Shown here: positions 18,008-29,155 of the stretch, piece after piece | Position numbering within the stretch: position 1 is the stretch's first letter | Layout of the letters: every line of letters begins with the position of its first letter | Source of the DNA: Dichotomocladium elegans | Lineage: Eukaryota > Mucoromycota > Mucoromycetes > Mucorales > Lichtheimiaceae | NCBI GenBank assembly: GCA_025716815.1 | Contig: JAIXMN010000039.1 | Span: forward strand, 124,001 to 188,000 | Reading direction: 5' to 3' | DNA: 64,000 nucleotides | The notes under the pieces: generated by a model | Told to the model about the DNA's origin: nothing | The model's input: the letters and a program-made list of their open reading frames with translations, nothing else | Database searches by the model: none | Position numbers and translations under genes: made by a program

Positions 18008-19652
18008 CAATTATTGTTTGAATCGGAAACTTGGCTGTTGTCCTGAGTATCCGTTATGGCGTCCTGCGCAATCGCCTCGCCCATGTCGTCGTCGCCGTCC
18101 TCCCTGGCGGGCGGGCTGGTACCGAGAAAGCCGGCAGCTGCAGCGGATTGTGAAAGCACCTTGTGGCGGCGCACTGGTGCTGGCCGTTCCTTGTTGAATT
18201 CCGCAAGCAATGCGGCGGGCAGAGCATGCGGTCCCACATAGCCGGGGTCGGCGAAAAAGTGAGCAATGGCACGGCCCACATGCGCCTTGTGGGTGGCCAA
18301 ACAGGTGCGCAGAATCCGACGTTGGTGAAGGTCGGCGGCCTTGGATGCCTTGTCGGCGGAGGAGAGCGTATCCCACTGGGGATCCATGAGGTTCGAGGCC
18401 GAGATGGGATCGAAGGGGACGGGGGAGATGCCACCCTTGTCAAGGCACCCGAGGAGCTCCTCTTCAAAAGAACGGTGGACTAGCAGCCCGACAATCCCTT
18501 TGGTGGGGAAGTGGACGTCAATCACACGAGCCTGATTGATACCAAGAATGCGAAGGCGGTTGCGCACATCGCTGTGGGCCATGCGAAAGGTACTGGCCAG
18601 GTACACAAAGGTATAACCCGTCGTCTGGTCATCAGAGCGTGGCTGGAAGCCACGACCGGCCCATGCAACCATGGCGACGGTTGGGGTGGATGCAGGTTTG
18701 GGCGCGGCTCGGCGGGCAGGGCGGCCAGCGTTCTTTTTAGCCACGGTTGCCCAGGAAGAAGGGCTGCGGTTAGCCGTCTTGGTTGCATGTACTGCGCCAG
18801 TGGTGGCTGTTGTTGGTGTGGGATGCGCTTTTGGTGGCGCTGGGGCTGGTGGGGGCGTTGTTGCTGCTGCCCATCGTGATGCAGCGGTGCCACGGGGATC
18901 TAGTTCCATTGCCTCGTCGACAATGGCAGTAGTGCGCGTGGTTGGGGGAGGCACACGGGCGAGGTCGGCAAGTTGTCCTTGCAGATCGGCAATCAGCAAT
19001 TTAGCGGCGTTTAGTTCCGCCTCGAGCTGCTTATTATGTGCAAGCACACGTGCAAGTTCGGCTGAAAACTCCTTTTGCTCAGCAATTGCGCGCTCCTGTT
19101 CGTTCAAGCGGCGTTCCATGGCGCTAGCCCATGCAGGGAGGTTCAGAGGCAAGGGCTGCGGGTCGAGGTCGGTGAGACTGCAGATCTCCAGGCCAGTGAC
19201 AGAGTCAACAGTGTCTGAGGTGCTGCCAATTGCAACAACCTCTGGTGTTCTGGCTCGCGCATTTGCACGAGCAGGTGTTGCTACGCGTCGGGTAGGCGAA
19301 CGTGACGCCTGGCGAGAGGGGCGGTGGTTGCGGGAGCAGCCGGCGAGGGGCGAGTGCTACGCACACTGCTTGTGGGCGGATTAGGCATGGGGCCAGGTGT
19401 TTGGGTGCCCCTGATTTTCTTTATCTGCGGGATTTTTGATGCTTTAGGAAGGTCTGCCGATCCTTTCCGCTTCGATAACGATGTAGGGGGGGCGTCGGGG
19501 GGTGGTGCAGGTGGTTCTTGATTTGTTTTAGAGCTTTCCAACGTGTTCGCAATTAACGGTGAAATTGTCGATCCGATAAGATAGGGGTAATCACGTGACA
19601 AATTTGAAAAATATAAAAAGAGCTTGAATTCGCCGCGCGCGATGCTCGACAA
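18007..19652 (-). pseudogene. LINE-2 ORF1, RNA-binding-type protein, single frameshift
   Basis: The frame opens at ATG 19652 (MSSIARGEFKLF), runs through a Pro/Ser-rich region, then breaks near 19320, where one G is missing relative to LINE-1 (GGGGCGGTGG versus GGGGCGGGTGG). It resumes to 18007 with a coiled-coil segment (AIAEQKEFSAELARVLAHN) and a long C-terminal region I cannot assign; no CCHC knuckle was seen. The stop overlaps the ORF2 start (TGATG). The intact product would be about 548 aa. The start at 19652 is only 7 nt from the tRNA gene, so transcription may depend on an internal or tRNA-associated promoter (inference). Confidence 0.75.
19425..19612 (-). other. LINE-2 copy of the 188-bp segment, presumed original orientation
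   Basis: In this orientation the segment keeps the N-terminus of ORF1 open across it (SLSKRKGSADLPKASK joins IKKIRGTQTPG). LINE-1 holds it inverted at 14144-14331. Confidence 0.8.
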
Positions 19653-19658
19653 GGTCTC

Positions 19659-19730
19659 TCCTCTATGGTCCAGTGGTCAGGATCCCTGTCTTTCACACAG
19701 GTGGCCCGGGTTCGATTCCCGGTGGGGGAA
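19659..19730 (+). tRNA. tRNA-Glu (anticodon UUC)
   Basis: Cloverleaf by eye: acceptor TCCTCTA / TGGGGGA (two G-U pairs), anticodon stem CCTGT / ACAGG with loop CTTTCAC giving UUC, T stem CCGGG / CCCGG with TTCGATT, discriminator A, 72 nt. The 5' 15 nt are the LINE-2 target duplication, so the gene keeps a full sequence after two LINE insertions at its edge. Only a TTTT run (about 19761) follows as a possible Pol III terminator. Spacer 19731-19779 holds nothing else recognised. Confidence 0.9.
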
Positions 19731-19779
19731 TTTGTCTAAGTGGAAGCTTTCAGAAATCTCTTTTGTCGTGCGAATATTT

Positions 19780-20073
19780 TGTCGTGTAATTGGCGGATCA
19801 GACCGTAGCCAGGAACAGACAAGTAGAAGATATGATAAGATGCCCTTTTATTGTTTGTAACGGAGGGGAGTATTTATATGTTTTTCTAGCTGTTGTGGTG
19901 ATGCCAAATATAAGGCAATGGTTACGTGGCATGTTGAGGGATGACTACGTGTTCAATGGAGAGGAGACTACGTGTTGGCGGCGACGTGGGTTAACGAGAG
20001 GCGACTACGTGTTCGAACGGCAACAATGGTGTGGTTACTAAAAAGGGAAATCCCGCCGAGTCCGACTACGACA
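19780..20073 (-). repeat. 3' LTR of Ty3-2 (294 bp)
   Basis: Ends TGTCG...CGACA, matching 35506-35799. The purine-rich tract GGAGGGGGTAC lies directly inside it at 20074-20090 (minus-strand reading). The last about 11 codons of pol read into this LTR. Confidence 0.92.
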
Positions 20074-21882
20074 GTACCCCCTCCCAGATTGTTGATCATC
20101 CTCGAGCAACACATTCAGTAGGCCAGCGGCTTGCATATGGCGACGTTCGGCAGCACGGGCAGCAGTGGGGTCGTACCAGGGATCTACGGGAGGACTGGAA
20201 TTGACATGGATGGGGCGTAACCGATCAGTGTGAACCCAAGATGGGTAGACTTGGCCATGGAGATCCTGGAGGTGATAAATGTCGGAATCAGGTTTCGTGG
20301 CGATAACCTTATACGGGCCTTTCCAGTTAAACTCAAGGCTCAACTTGTTTTCATGCCGCATCAAGACGTGATCACCAACGGAAAAAGTTTGCGGCTTTAA
20401 GTTGGCATCCCACCGAGCCTTATCCTTGGCAGCATTGTCTTGGAGTCGACGTTTGGCGAGTAAGCGCGCTTCGCGCAATCGACGAACCTCAGGCATGCGA
20501 CCAGACACAGCAGGTACTTCTTCGGTGTCACCGGCAGCGGACACAACAAAGGGACGTAAATGATCGCCAGGTAAGCGAGGCTCGACACCGTACACCAAGA
20601 AATATGGACTAAACCCAGTAGTACGATGTTTGCGGACGCGACAAGCAAAAACTGCAGGCTCCACAAACTGGTCCCAGTGGTGAATACGACCTTGAGTATA
20701 CTTGCGTAACATTTGTTTCAGAATGCCGTTGGTCCGCTCCACCTTGGCATTGGTCCTCGGGTGGAAAGCACTTGTAAAAATGTGATTGACCTTGATACGA
20801 CCAAGGTAGTTGGCCAACACCTTGGACATAAAATTAGCACCGCGGTCTGTACAGATTTCTTCAGGGCAGCCGAAAGGTAAAACGATCTCCTCATAAATAA
20901 AGTCGGCGATGGCCTCACCAGTGGCATCAGATACGGCACGAGCAATGGTCCAGTTTGTGGCGTAGTCGACAGCAACAAGCAACCAGCGATTACCTTTGGC
21001 CGTAGTTGGCAGTTCGCCCACAAAGTCTAAATGCCATCGAGAGAAGACGGGCGGCACCTCCAAAGGTTTCATAGGTGCATGATGGACATGGCGATCAGTC
21101 TTGGCAGCGAGTTGGCACTGCTGGCACGAGGCCAACCAGTCTTGGATATCTCTTCGCATATCTGGCCACCACCAACGCTTGTGCATCAGGTCATACACCG
21201 TGGTTTTTCCCGCGTGGCCGAACGACTTGTGGAATTGCTCGACCAAGTCTGCGCGACGAGCAAACAATACGTAGCGCACTTCTTGAATATCGTCACCGAT
21301 CCGAAGTTTACGATAGACCTGATCATTGCGCACTGCAAACTTGTCCTTATGTTTTTCGAGCAGATCCTTGTACATGGGTGGCCACTTGTTGTCGGCGAGG
21401 GCATAAAACTTTGGCCAGTCGGATTCTTGCACTGCCTTGACTGCGTAGAGGAACTCTGGTTCCAAACTTGTTTCCTTGGTGACGCACTCAGGGCCATCCC
21501 GTCTGGACAGCAGATCGGGTATGTGGTTGTCCTTACCGGGTTTGTATTGGATATCCGGGTCGTACAGTTCCAGCTCGGCAATCCATCTGGTCAGGCGAGG
21601 CGTTGGCTTGGTTTGGGTCCGGAAATACTTCAGCGGATGGTGATCGGTGAACACTGTGTAACGTCGGCCTTCGACGAAGCAACGCCAGGTCCGCAGGGCA
21701 TGAAGGATGGCCAGCAACTCCCTTTCTTGGACAGGATAGTTCCGCTCGGCAGCAGAAAGCTTCTTAGACTCAAAGGCTAACGGGTGCATTGCACCATCGG
21801 GTCCGCGTTGTAGTAGCACAGCGCCCACACCAAAGTCAGAAGCATCCGTCTCGATCACATACGGGGCCGCTGGGTTTGGTGG
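20038..21882 (-). pseudogene. pol: Ty3-2 pol, 3' part: RNase H and integrase
   Basis: Continues pol from 27792 after the Ty3-3 insertion (duplicated GGTGG). RNase H begins YVIETDASDFGVGAVLLQ. The integrase zinc domain includes FHKSFGHAG and CQQCQL; core motifs are LDFVGELP, CTDRGANFMS and NAKVERTNGIL. The C-terminus ends a few residues into the LTR and has no chromodomain. The piece itself has no frame break; it is a pseudogene only through the insertions. Confidence 0.9.
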
Positions 21883-22246
21883 TGTCGTAGTCCTCCTGTT
21901 CATGACACTGCACTTGCACAGTCAGTAGTGAGCGGAACTGCTATTCATCCAACAATTCCCGCAAGTACGTCTTGATGCCCTGACTTCTTCCATCTCACAT
22001 CTATCCAATCGGTGATTTCCTCTTAATGAAGACGGAGGGAACAATCGCCCGGAATATTAACTACAGATGGAGAGTAGCGGAGAAGCGGTGTCAACGGCTA
22101 ACACTTGTTCCGGCAAAGCTAACATGGTCCATCCCAATGCATATAAAAAGAGAGTTGTTTTTATTCAATAAAGAGGATCCCGTCTCAAAGACTCGATTTT
22201 GACTCATTGGTTTCTATTTGCCACTAACTCTCTACACAACAACACA
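21883..22246 (+). repeat. 5' LTR of Ty3-3
   Basis: TGTCGTAGTCC...CAACAACACA, 364 bp, with a TATA box (ATATAAAAAG, about 22141) and AATAAA soon after. No TGG-type primer-binding site follows; instead there is a T-run and TCTTTGA at 22254-22260, complementary to TCAAAGA at 22185-22191 in the LTR. Confidence 0.92.
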
Positions 22247-22285
22247 TTTTTTTTCTTTGAATTCACCTACCTCTTTATTTTTACC

Positions 22286-25200
22286 ATGTCCGCCAACACC
22301 GTTAACAAGATCCAAGATGCCGAGCTTGACTCGCACACTGACGCATCCCTGGTGCAAGAAACGTCCGGCGTTGCCACGTCGATCCCTGCCCCTCAAGTGG
22401 CATCCATGGCCTGCAACCAGGACACCCTATGTGACCAAGCTATGGGGTCAGTACAGGCCCTGCGTGGGGACCTAGCGCGGCTCATGCTGCAACGCACCGC
22501 TGCTGCCCGTAGCGGCAATTTCGAGGAACACGCCCAATTACGGGAGCAGATGCGACGTCTGGAACAGGAGATTACCGAGTTGGAGTCCGCTGCTCGATTG
22601 TTGGCCGACTTCATCGCCGCTCCGTCGCCTTCGCCCCTGGTGTCTGCCATCTCCGCTCCTACTGCCACGACTGTCCCTGGGGTGGACCGCATGTCCATGC
22701 CCTCCAACTGTCCGGTCTTCCAGTGGGAAGGCTTCGTTTGGCGCCCAACTGCGGTGGTGTACCCCACCGTACAAGATTGTCTGCGCGCCTTTGAGGATGT
22801 GGTGATCGCCGCTGGGCAAGTTCCCGACCATGTGTGGGGTCGCTACCTGCCTGTCCTGCTCTCACCAGAGCACCGATCTTGGTACGAAGAGCACCTACAG
22901 CCCCACACCCAAGAGCCATGGTCGTTCGCCCGCGCTGTCCTCCAGCAAGAATTCTCCGTCGATCTGACGGAGCAACTGGCTGCTGCTGTCCACGCAGTTA
23001 TGACGGCGTCTATGGTCCGGGGAGAAGCCGTCTCCGCCTGGAATGCCCGGTTCCAAATGTTGCGCAGAGAGGCCCGCATGCCCGACGACGCCATTGCGGC
23101 CAATCGATACCTGAACGGACTCCTGCCTGCCATTGCCGAAAGGGTGAACATTGCCCGCGCCAGCCTGCCTCCCTCGGCGAAACGTACGTCCCAACAGTTG
23201 GGACACATAGCGCTAACGTTGGAGCGCTCATTTTCCTCGGCTGGTTCTCAGTCTGCCCGCGCCACTGTTCCTCGGTCCTCCCCGTCGTCCGCTGCTCCAC
23301 CGGGTCGATCCCTCATGGACTCCATCCACGCGCCCAAACGACGGGCGAGCACCTCGGCCGGGTCATCCGCCATGTCGGTGGGAGGTGCTCCCACCAAGAA
23401 AAAATGTTTGATTCACGGAATGGGCCGCCACGACACGGACGAGTGCAAGGTGCGCCAGCGACTGGACGAGCACGAGGGCCGCCGCCCAAGAAGCACGCCC
23501 CCGTCACCGCAGCCATCGCCAAAAAGCAACAAGAGTCGCACTTGCTTCCGGTGTGGTGGTGCCTTTGTGCCAGGCCACAAGTGCCCCACAAAGCACTTGG
23601 CGATTCGATCGCACGTGCACGCCAAGGGAAAGAACAAGAACCTGGTGCACGTTGGTTCGCGAACCTACAGCAGCGACGCGACGAAGCCGGCGTCGCCGGA
23701 AAATAAGGTAAACGATGTGTCGTCTTCGGTCTCCTCGTCCTTGTCTGTTTCGCGTTCGTCCTCGCGCACAACGCCTGTCATTCCCTTGCCTGCCGCCTCG
23801 CCCTCTGCGTCCCTCGCGGGTTCTGATGACGAACCAGAGGACGTAGAGATGGCCGAGGTGTATAAGGCCTTGCACGGTCCCTCCAGCGAGTGTAAGTACA
23901 CGCTCCCACAGGACTTAACATTCGCAAACACACGCTCATACCATTTCCCAATCACATTAGAAGGCGAGCGCCTTTGGGCCCTCCTGGATACCGGTGCTAC
24001 TGACAGTACTGTTTCCCCTTCTTTGTGCGCGCGTTTCAGTTGGTCGGTGACACCGGCTGAGGGTGTCATACACCTGGCGTCGGCTGGTCTTAGCCTACCG
24101 CGTGTGGGATTTGTTAATAAAAAATTGGCTTTGAGCTGCAACCAACGGACCATTCTCCATACTTTTGACGTGCTGGATTTACATGGCCAGGTTGACGTTT
24201 GCATTGGTACTGACATTATGAATCAGATTGGTATCCATTTAGTAGGTTTACCCACGCATTGGGACGCATCAGCACTAGCCCGAGTACCAGAGTCCACTGG
24301 CGATGACGATTCGGTTCTGCCCAACAACTCTCCAGCTGGCTCGCCACGTGAACACCAGACGTTCATGGATGCCATCCAACCTTACCTCGAGGCCAATGCA
24401 GCAATCCCTATTGATTCCTTCTGTACGCTACCAGAGGCTGTTGTTCGACTTGAAACCCCTCCTGGAGCTGTTGCCTACCGCGCACAATACAAGTTACCCG
24501 TTGCTCTTCAACCCTTATTACAGCAGCACGTCGACAAATGGCTCGCCGACGGAGTAATCACACGCTTGACCACGATCAGTCATTGGAATAGTCCGATCGT
24601 CTTCGCGCGAAAAAAGGACAACGAGGGCAACTATACAAAATATCGCCCTTGCCTGGATGTGCGTCAGCTCAACTTACTGCTCCCCGAGGATCGGTTCCCA
24701 TTACCCCACTTGTCCGACATCTTTGAGCGCACGGCCGGATCGACAGTGTTCACGACATTAGATCTGACCAATGCTTTCCACCGATTTCCCATAGCGAAAG
24801 AGCACCAGCACAAAACAGCATTCAAAGTCAATGGCGTGCAGTATGCGTTCCGAGGCGCTCCCTTTGGTATCCGCTCTCTGTCATTGCCAGCTTCGAAGAA
24901 CACGTATCGCATGTCCAAGAAGTGGTCCGTCGCCTCACCGAGGTCAACCTCATTCTTAATCGGGACAAGTGCGCCTTCGGACAGCGCAAGGTTTACCTCT
25001 TGGGATTTTGTATCTCAGGCGAGGGTATTGCTTTGGATCCACGCAAAGTCGCCAACATCACAGCATGGCCACGACCAAGCACTGGTAAGGACATGCAACG
25101 GTTCCTCGGCGCCGTGAATTTTCTCCGTGACCGTGTACCTCGGTTTTCCGCAACTACGTGGCCATTGGACAGTTTACGCAACGCAGGTGACCTCTCGCAA

Positions 25201-27276
25201 TTATGGACGGAAGAACACACACGCGCCTTCAACAACGTGAAAATCGCACTCACACAGGCTCCAGTGCTCTGTCATCCTGATTTGCAACAACCCTTTTGTT
25301 TGGCCACAGACGCGAGTGACGTTGGTGTGGGGGTGTGTCTCTATCAGGTCATCAACAATCAAATTCGTTACATCGGTTTCAAGGCCAAGGCACTCTCTCC
25401 CAGCCAGCAGCGCTGGTCGGTTACTAAACGTGAACTCTTTGCAGTCATCTACGGGCTCCGACAGTTTCGACACTGGCTCTGGGGACGCCGTTTTACTCTT
25501 TACACTGACCACGCTGCACTAACGTATCTCCACACGCAACCGTTAGTCAACCCTATGATGGCTCGTTGGCTTGACGACCTGTATGACTTCGATTTCGAGG
25601 TAGTACATTTGCCTGGCATGGACAATGTTCTGCCTGACGCCTTCTCCCGTCTTTTTCCTGCGGACAAAAGCCTGGCGGGGGGTAAAGGAAAGAACAGCGT
25701 TTCAGACAGCACGTCACGAAATCTTATCATCAACACTGCAGGCTCAGCCACAAGAAAAGCCGGGGGTTCCTCCTCTTCTTCTTCACGTTCCTCTGAGAAC
25801 AACACCGACGGTCATGCGCCCATTCTTGCACGCGCACAACACTTTGAACCCGTCGACTTTATGACGCCTCCCGAGAACGAACGTACCGAACTGCTGCAGA
25901 AAGCACACTTACTCGGTCACTTCGGGGCCGACGCAATCACCAAGTCCATTCACAGTGACGGCATTCACTGGGCTAACCTGCGCAAAGACGCCCAGAACCT
26001 CGTCTCACAATGCACGGACTGTCAACGCTTTAACGTCGGCAAACATGGCTTTCAGCCACTGCGTCATGTCACCGCTCACTACCCTGGCGATCATTGGGCC
26101 ATCGATCTTGGTACGCTCAATATAACGTCTGACAGCGGAAATAACTATTTACTTGTTCTGGTCGACATTTTCTCACGCTACTGCGTCCTGCGAGCAATTC
26201 CGGATAAGTCAGCTCTTAGTGTCGCCCGAGTACTCTGGTCACACATGATGGAATATGGACCAATGCGCACACTTACCAGTGACAATGGCACGGAATTTGT
26301 CAACGACCTCATCGCGCAGCTTACAAAGATATCGGGCCTTGACCACCGCTTGATTACACCTTATCATCCACGCGCTAACGGCGTAGCAGAAAAATGGGTC
26401 GGTCTTGCCAAGAACGCGATCATCAAGCAGCTGCATGGAAAAAAGTCAGAATGGGATATCCATGTCCCCAGCGTGCAGTTCGCACTCAATATTAAGCACG
26501 CTGCGATACACGGTTCACGACCCTTCTCGCTTATGTTTGCTCGTCCACCTAACGCCTTCGCAAACTACACAGACACGACTACAGGCAGCAGCGCCCCGCC
26601 TACAGTTGACTACGAAGCAGCACGGGAACGACTCAGCGAGATGGAATCGGTCGTCATACCAGCCATTCGTCAACGCATGAAAGCTACACGAGATGCTGAA
26701 AAAGCCCGCTTCGATTCGAATCACAGAATAATCGACCCTTATCCAATCGGCAGCAAAGTTATGATCCGTAACGTCACTAGAGGCAGTAAGACGGATCCAC
26801 GCTATGAGGGACCATTTACTGTTAACGGTGTCAACAAGGGCGGCGCTTACATTCTAACTGATTCCACGGGCGCACTCCTTCCGTTCAATACCCCGCCTTC
26901 TCACATCAAGCTGATATCGCACGACATGGTACCACTGAGTCAGGACCATTACGAAGTGCAGGCCATCATTGATCATAAAGGCACTCCAGGCAACTATACT
27001 TATCGCACACGCTGGAAGGGATACACGGAAAGTGATGATACATGGGAACCGGCTGCTCATTTCATGGACACTGAACTAATTAATGAATATTGGCAGCGCC
27101 GTAATCCCAACCATGGTAAAGGCAAAACACGCGAGCAACGATCACGAGCAGCTCCTAGCACGCCATCCATCACAACGGCTACTAGACGTGCTCCGCAACA
27201 CAGCTCGACAAACAAACGCCCAGCCAAAGATACCGCAGCTAATGCGATCCGCAAACGCTTGCGACCACGCGCTTAA
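22286..27276 (+). pseudogene. Ty3-3 gag-pol with RT active site deleted
   Basis: Start chosen at ATG 22286 (MSANTVNKIQ), after the LTR. Order: coiled-coil N-terminus, capsid, chromoviral knuckle (CFRCGGAFVPGHKC), protease (ALLDTGATDSTVS) and RT up to AFRGAPFGIR near 24875. The frame then jumps: about 24885-24920 resumes with FEEHVSHV in another frame, and roughly 35-40 codons, including the YxDD loop, are missing (inferred from paralogues). RNase H (CLATDASDVGVG), integrase (LTSDNGTEFVND, NGVAEKWVGL) and a chromodomain (YRTRWKGYTESDDTWEP) follow to 27276. With no catalytic loop this copy cannot reverse transcribe by itself. Confidence 0.88.
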
Positions 27277-27422
27277 GCTGACGTCTTTTCCCTTTTATTT
27301 TTCCCACTGGGTTTTTTGCTACGAGGGTTTTTCCAGACTGAACTTGCTACATGTTTATTGATAGCACCACAAGCGCAAGACCATTCACAGCTTTCGGCTG
27401 CATCCAGCCTGGTGGGGGGTGA

Positions 27423-27786
27423 TGTCGTAGTCCTCCTGTTCATGACACTGCACTTGCACAGTCAGTAGTGAGCGGAACTGCTATTCATCCAACAATTCCC
27501 GCAAGTACGTCTTGATGCCCTGACTTCTTCCATCTCACATCTATCCAATCGGTGATTTCCTCTTAATGAAGACGGAGGGAACAATCGCCCGGAATATTAA
27601 CTACAGATGGAGAGTAGCGGAGAAGCGGTGTCAACGGCTAACACTTGTTCCGGCAAAGCTAACATGGTCCATCCCAATGCATATAAAAAGAGAGTTGTTT
27701 TTATTCAATAAAGAGGATCCCGTCTCAAAGACTCGATTTTGACTCATTGGTTTCTATTTGCCACTAACTCTCTACACAACAACACA
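27423..27786 (+). repeat. 3' LTR of Ty3-3
   Basis: Identical by reading to 21883-22246, and followed by the duplicated GGTGG. Confidence 0.93.
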
Positions 27787-27791
27787 GGTGG

Positions 27792-29155
27792 CAACAAAAT
27801 GGGTGCGTCACTCATGCGGGTCTTGATTTCCTCAAACGCGCGCTGGCAGTCCGGAGTCCATTTGATTGACCTTTTCTTTGCTCCTGTACCCTTTGTCAAG
27901 TCTGTCAGAGGCGACGCAATGGCAGCGAAATCGCGAATGAAGCGTCGATAGTGCGAACCGAGACCAACAAACTGACGAACTTCCTGTACATTCGTGGGGA
28001 CCGGCCAGTCCTTGATTGCTTGCACTTTTTTCTGCGACGGACGGATACCACGCGCCGACACCTGATAGCCGACAAACTCCAGCTCGGTCTTGTTGAATTC
28101 GCATTTCTTCAAGTTGGCTATCAGCTTTGCTTGGCGAAGCCGTTCCAATATCTGATGAACATGATGGTAATGCTCTTCTTCGGTCTTGCTGTATATCAGG
28201 ATATCGTCCAAATACACGAGAGCGAACTCATCCAGACAATCTCCAAGAACCGAGTTCATCAGTTTTTGGAACGTAGGCGGCGCGTTAGTCAGACCAAAGG
28301 GCAACACCAAAAATTCATATTGACCATAACGTGTATTAAAAGCCGTCTTGGGTACATCGGCATCCTTGATTTTTACCTGGTGATACCCACTCTTGAGGTC
28401 GATACTTGAAAAGTAGCGGGCTCCCCCAAGTCGCTCGAGGCACTCGTCGATTCTTGGCAAAGGGTGTGAGTTACGGCGCGTGACTCGATTTACTGCGCGA
28501 TAGTCGATGCATAAACGCATGCTTCCATCCTTCTTGCGCACAAACAGCACTGGTGCACCCCATGGCGACGCACTTGGTCGAATCAGACGCAGATCCAATA
28601 GTTCCTTTAATTGACGCCGCAGCTCGTCCAGTTCCAAAGGACTCATCTTGTACGGAGGTCGAGAGATTGGCGGTGAGTCACCAGTGTCAATGACATGCTC
28701 CACATTGCGATCTGGTGGTAGTCCCGGTAACTGGTCTTGAAACACGTCGTTGAACTCGGACACCAGCATCGCGAACTTGCTTTCTCCCGTGGTCCTAGCC
28801 GTTGTGTCATCCGACCGGACAAAGCACAGAAACACATCGTCAATTCCTTTTCCACGCTCCAGACGTTGGACCTGACGATGAGATATGAGGTAAGCAAGGT
28901 CAGGAATATTGCGCTTGTGCTTCGGACGTAGGACGTATTCGTGCTGCCCCTTGTGAATGCGCCAGGTATCTAGTTCCCAGTCGGGCATCGGCTGGATGGT
29001 CTTGAGCCAATCACGCCCGAGGATTACGTCGAACTTGGTGTCGAGGACGTACGCCGTGGTCTGATGGCGAAAGCCTTGCGCATCCAGGGAGAGCGTCGCT
29101 TGCTTATCGATCGACATGACGTGGCCACCAGCAGTTTCGACATCGCGACCAGGTA
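27792..29155 (-). pseudogene. pol: Ty3-2 pol, middle part: protease C-terminus and RT
   Basis: Begins after the DT-2 junction with PGRDVETAGGHV, the C-terminal half of the protease region. RT follows: [46 protein letters not shown] and the YLDDILIYSK catalytic loop. It ends at RMSDAPILLPP, where Ty3-3 is inserted; the next residues are at 21882. There is no stop or shift within the piece. Confidence 0.9.

Larger units (their letters stand above)
14394..19658 (-). mobile_element. LINE-2, full-length non-LTR retrotransposon (about 5.27 kb)
   Basis: Flanked by a perfect 15-bp duplication (14379-14393 and 19659-19673). The minus strand begins GAGACCTTGTCGAG, encodes ORF1 then ORF2 overlapping as TGATG, and ends with about 240 bp of 3' UTR. 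That UTR has AATAAA shortly before the terminus and no poly(A) tail. It is inserted antisense at the 5' edge of tRNA-Glu, at the same site as LINE-1. Confidence 0.9.
21883..27786 (+). mobile_element. Ty3-3, chromovirus inserted in Ty3-2 pol
   Basis: Two 364-bp LTRs (21883-22246 and 27423-27786) appear identical. A 5-bp duplication GGTGG lies at 21878-21882 and 27787-27791. The polypurine tract GGTGGGGGGTGA directly precedes the 3' LTR. Single-frame gag-pol architecture with a C-terminal chromodomain; RT carries a deletion. The identical LTRs indicate recent insertion. Confidence 0.93.

Noticed and set aside
23700..25117. Long antisense ORFs opposite Ty3-3 gag and pol as real genes
   Set aside because: Shadow frames of a high-GC coding region with low-complexity translations and no domains.
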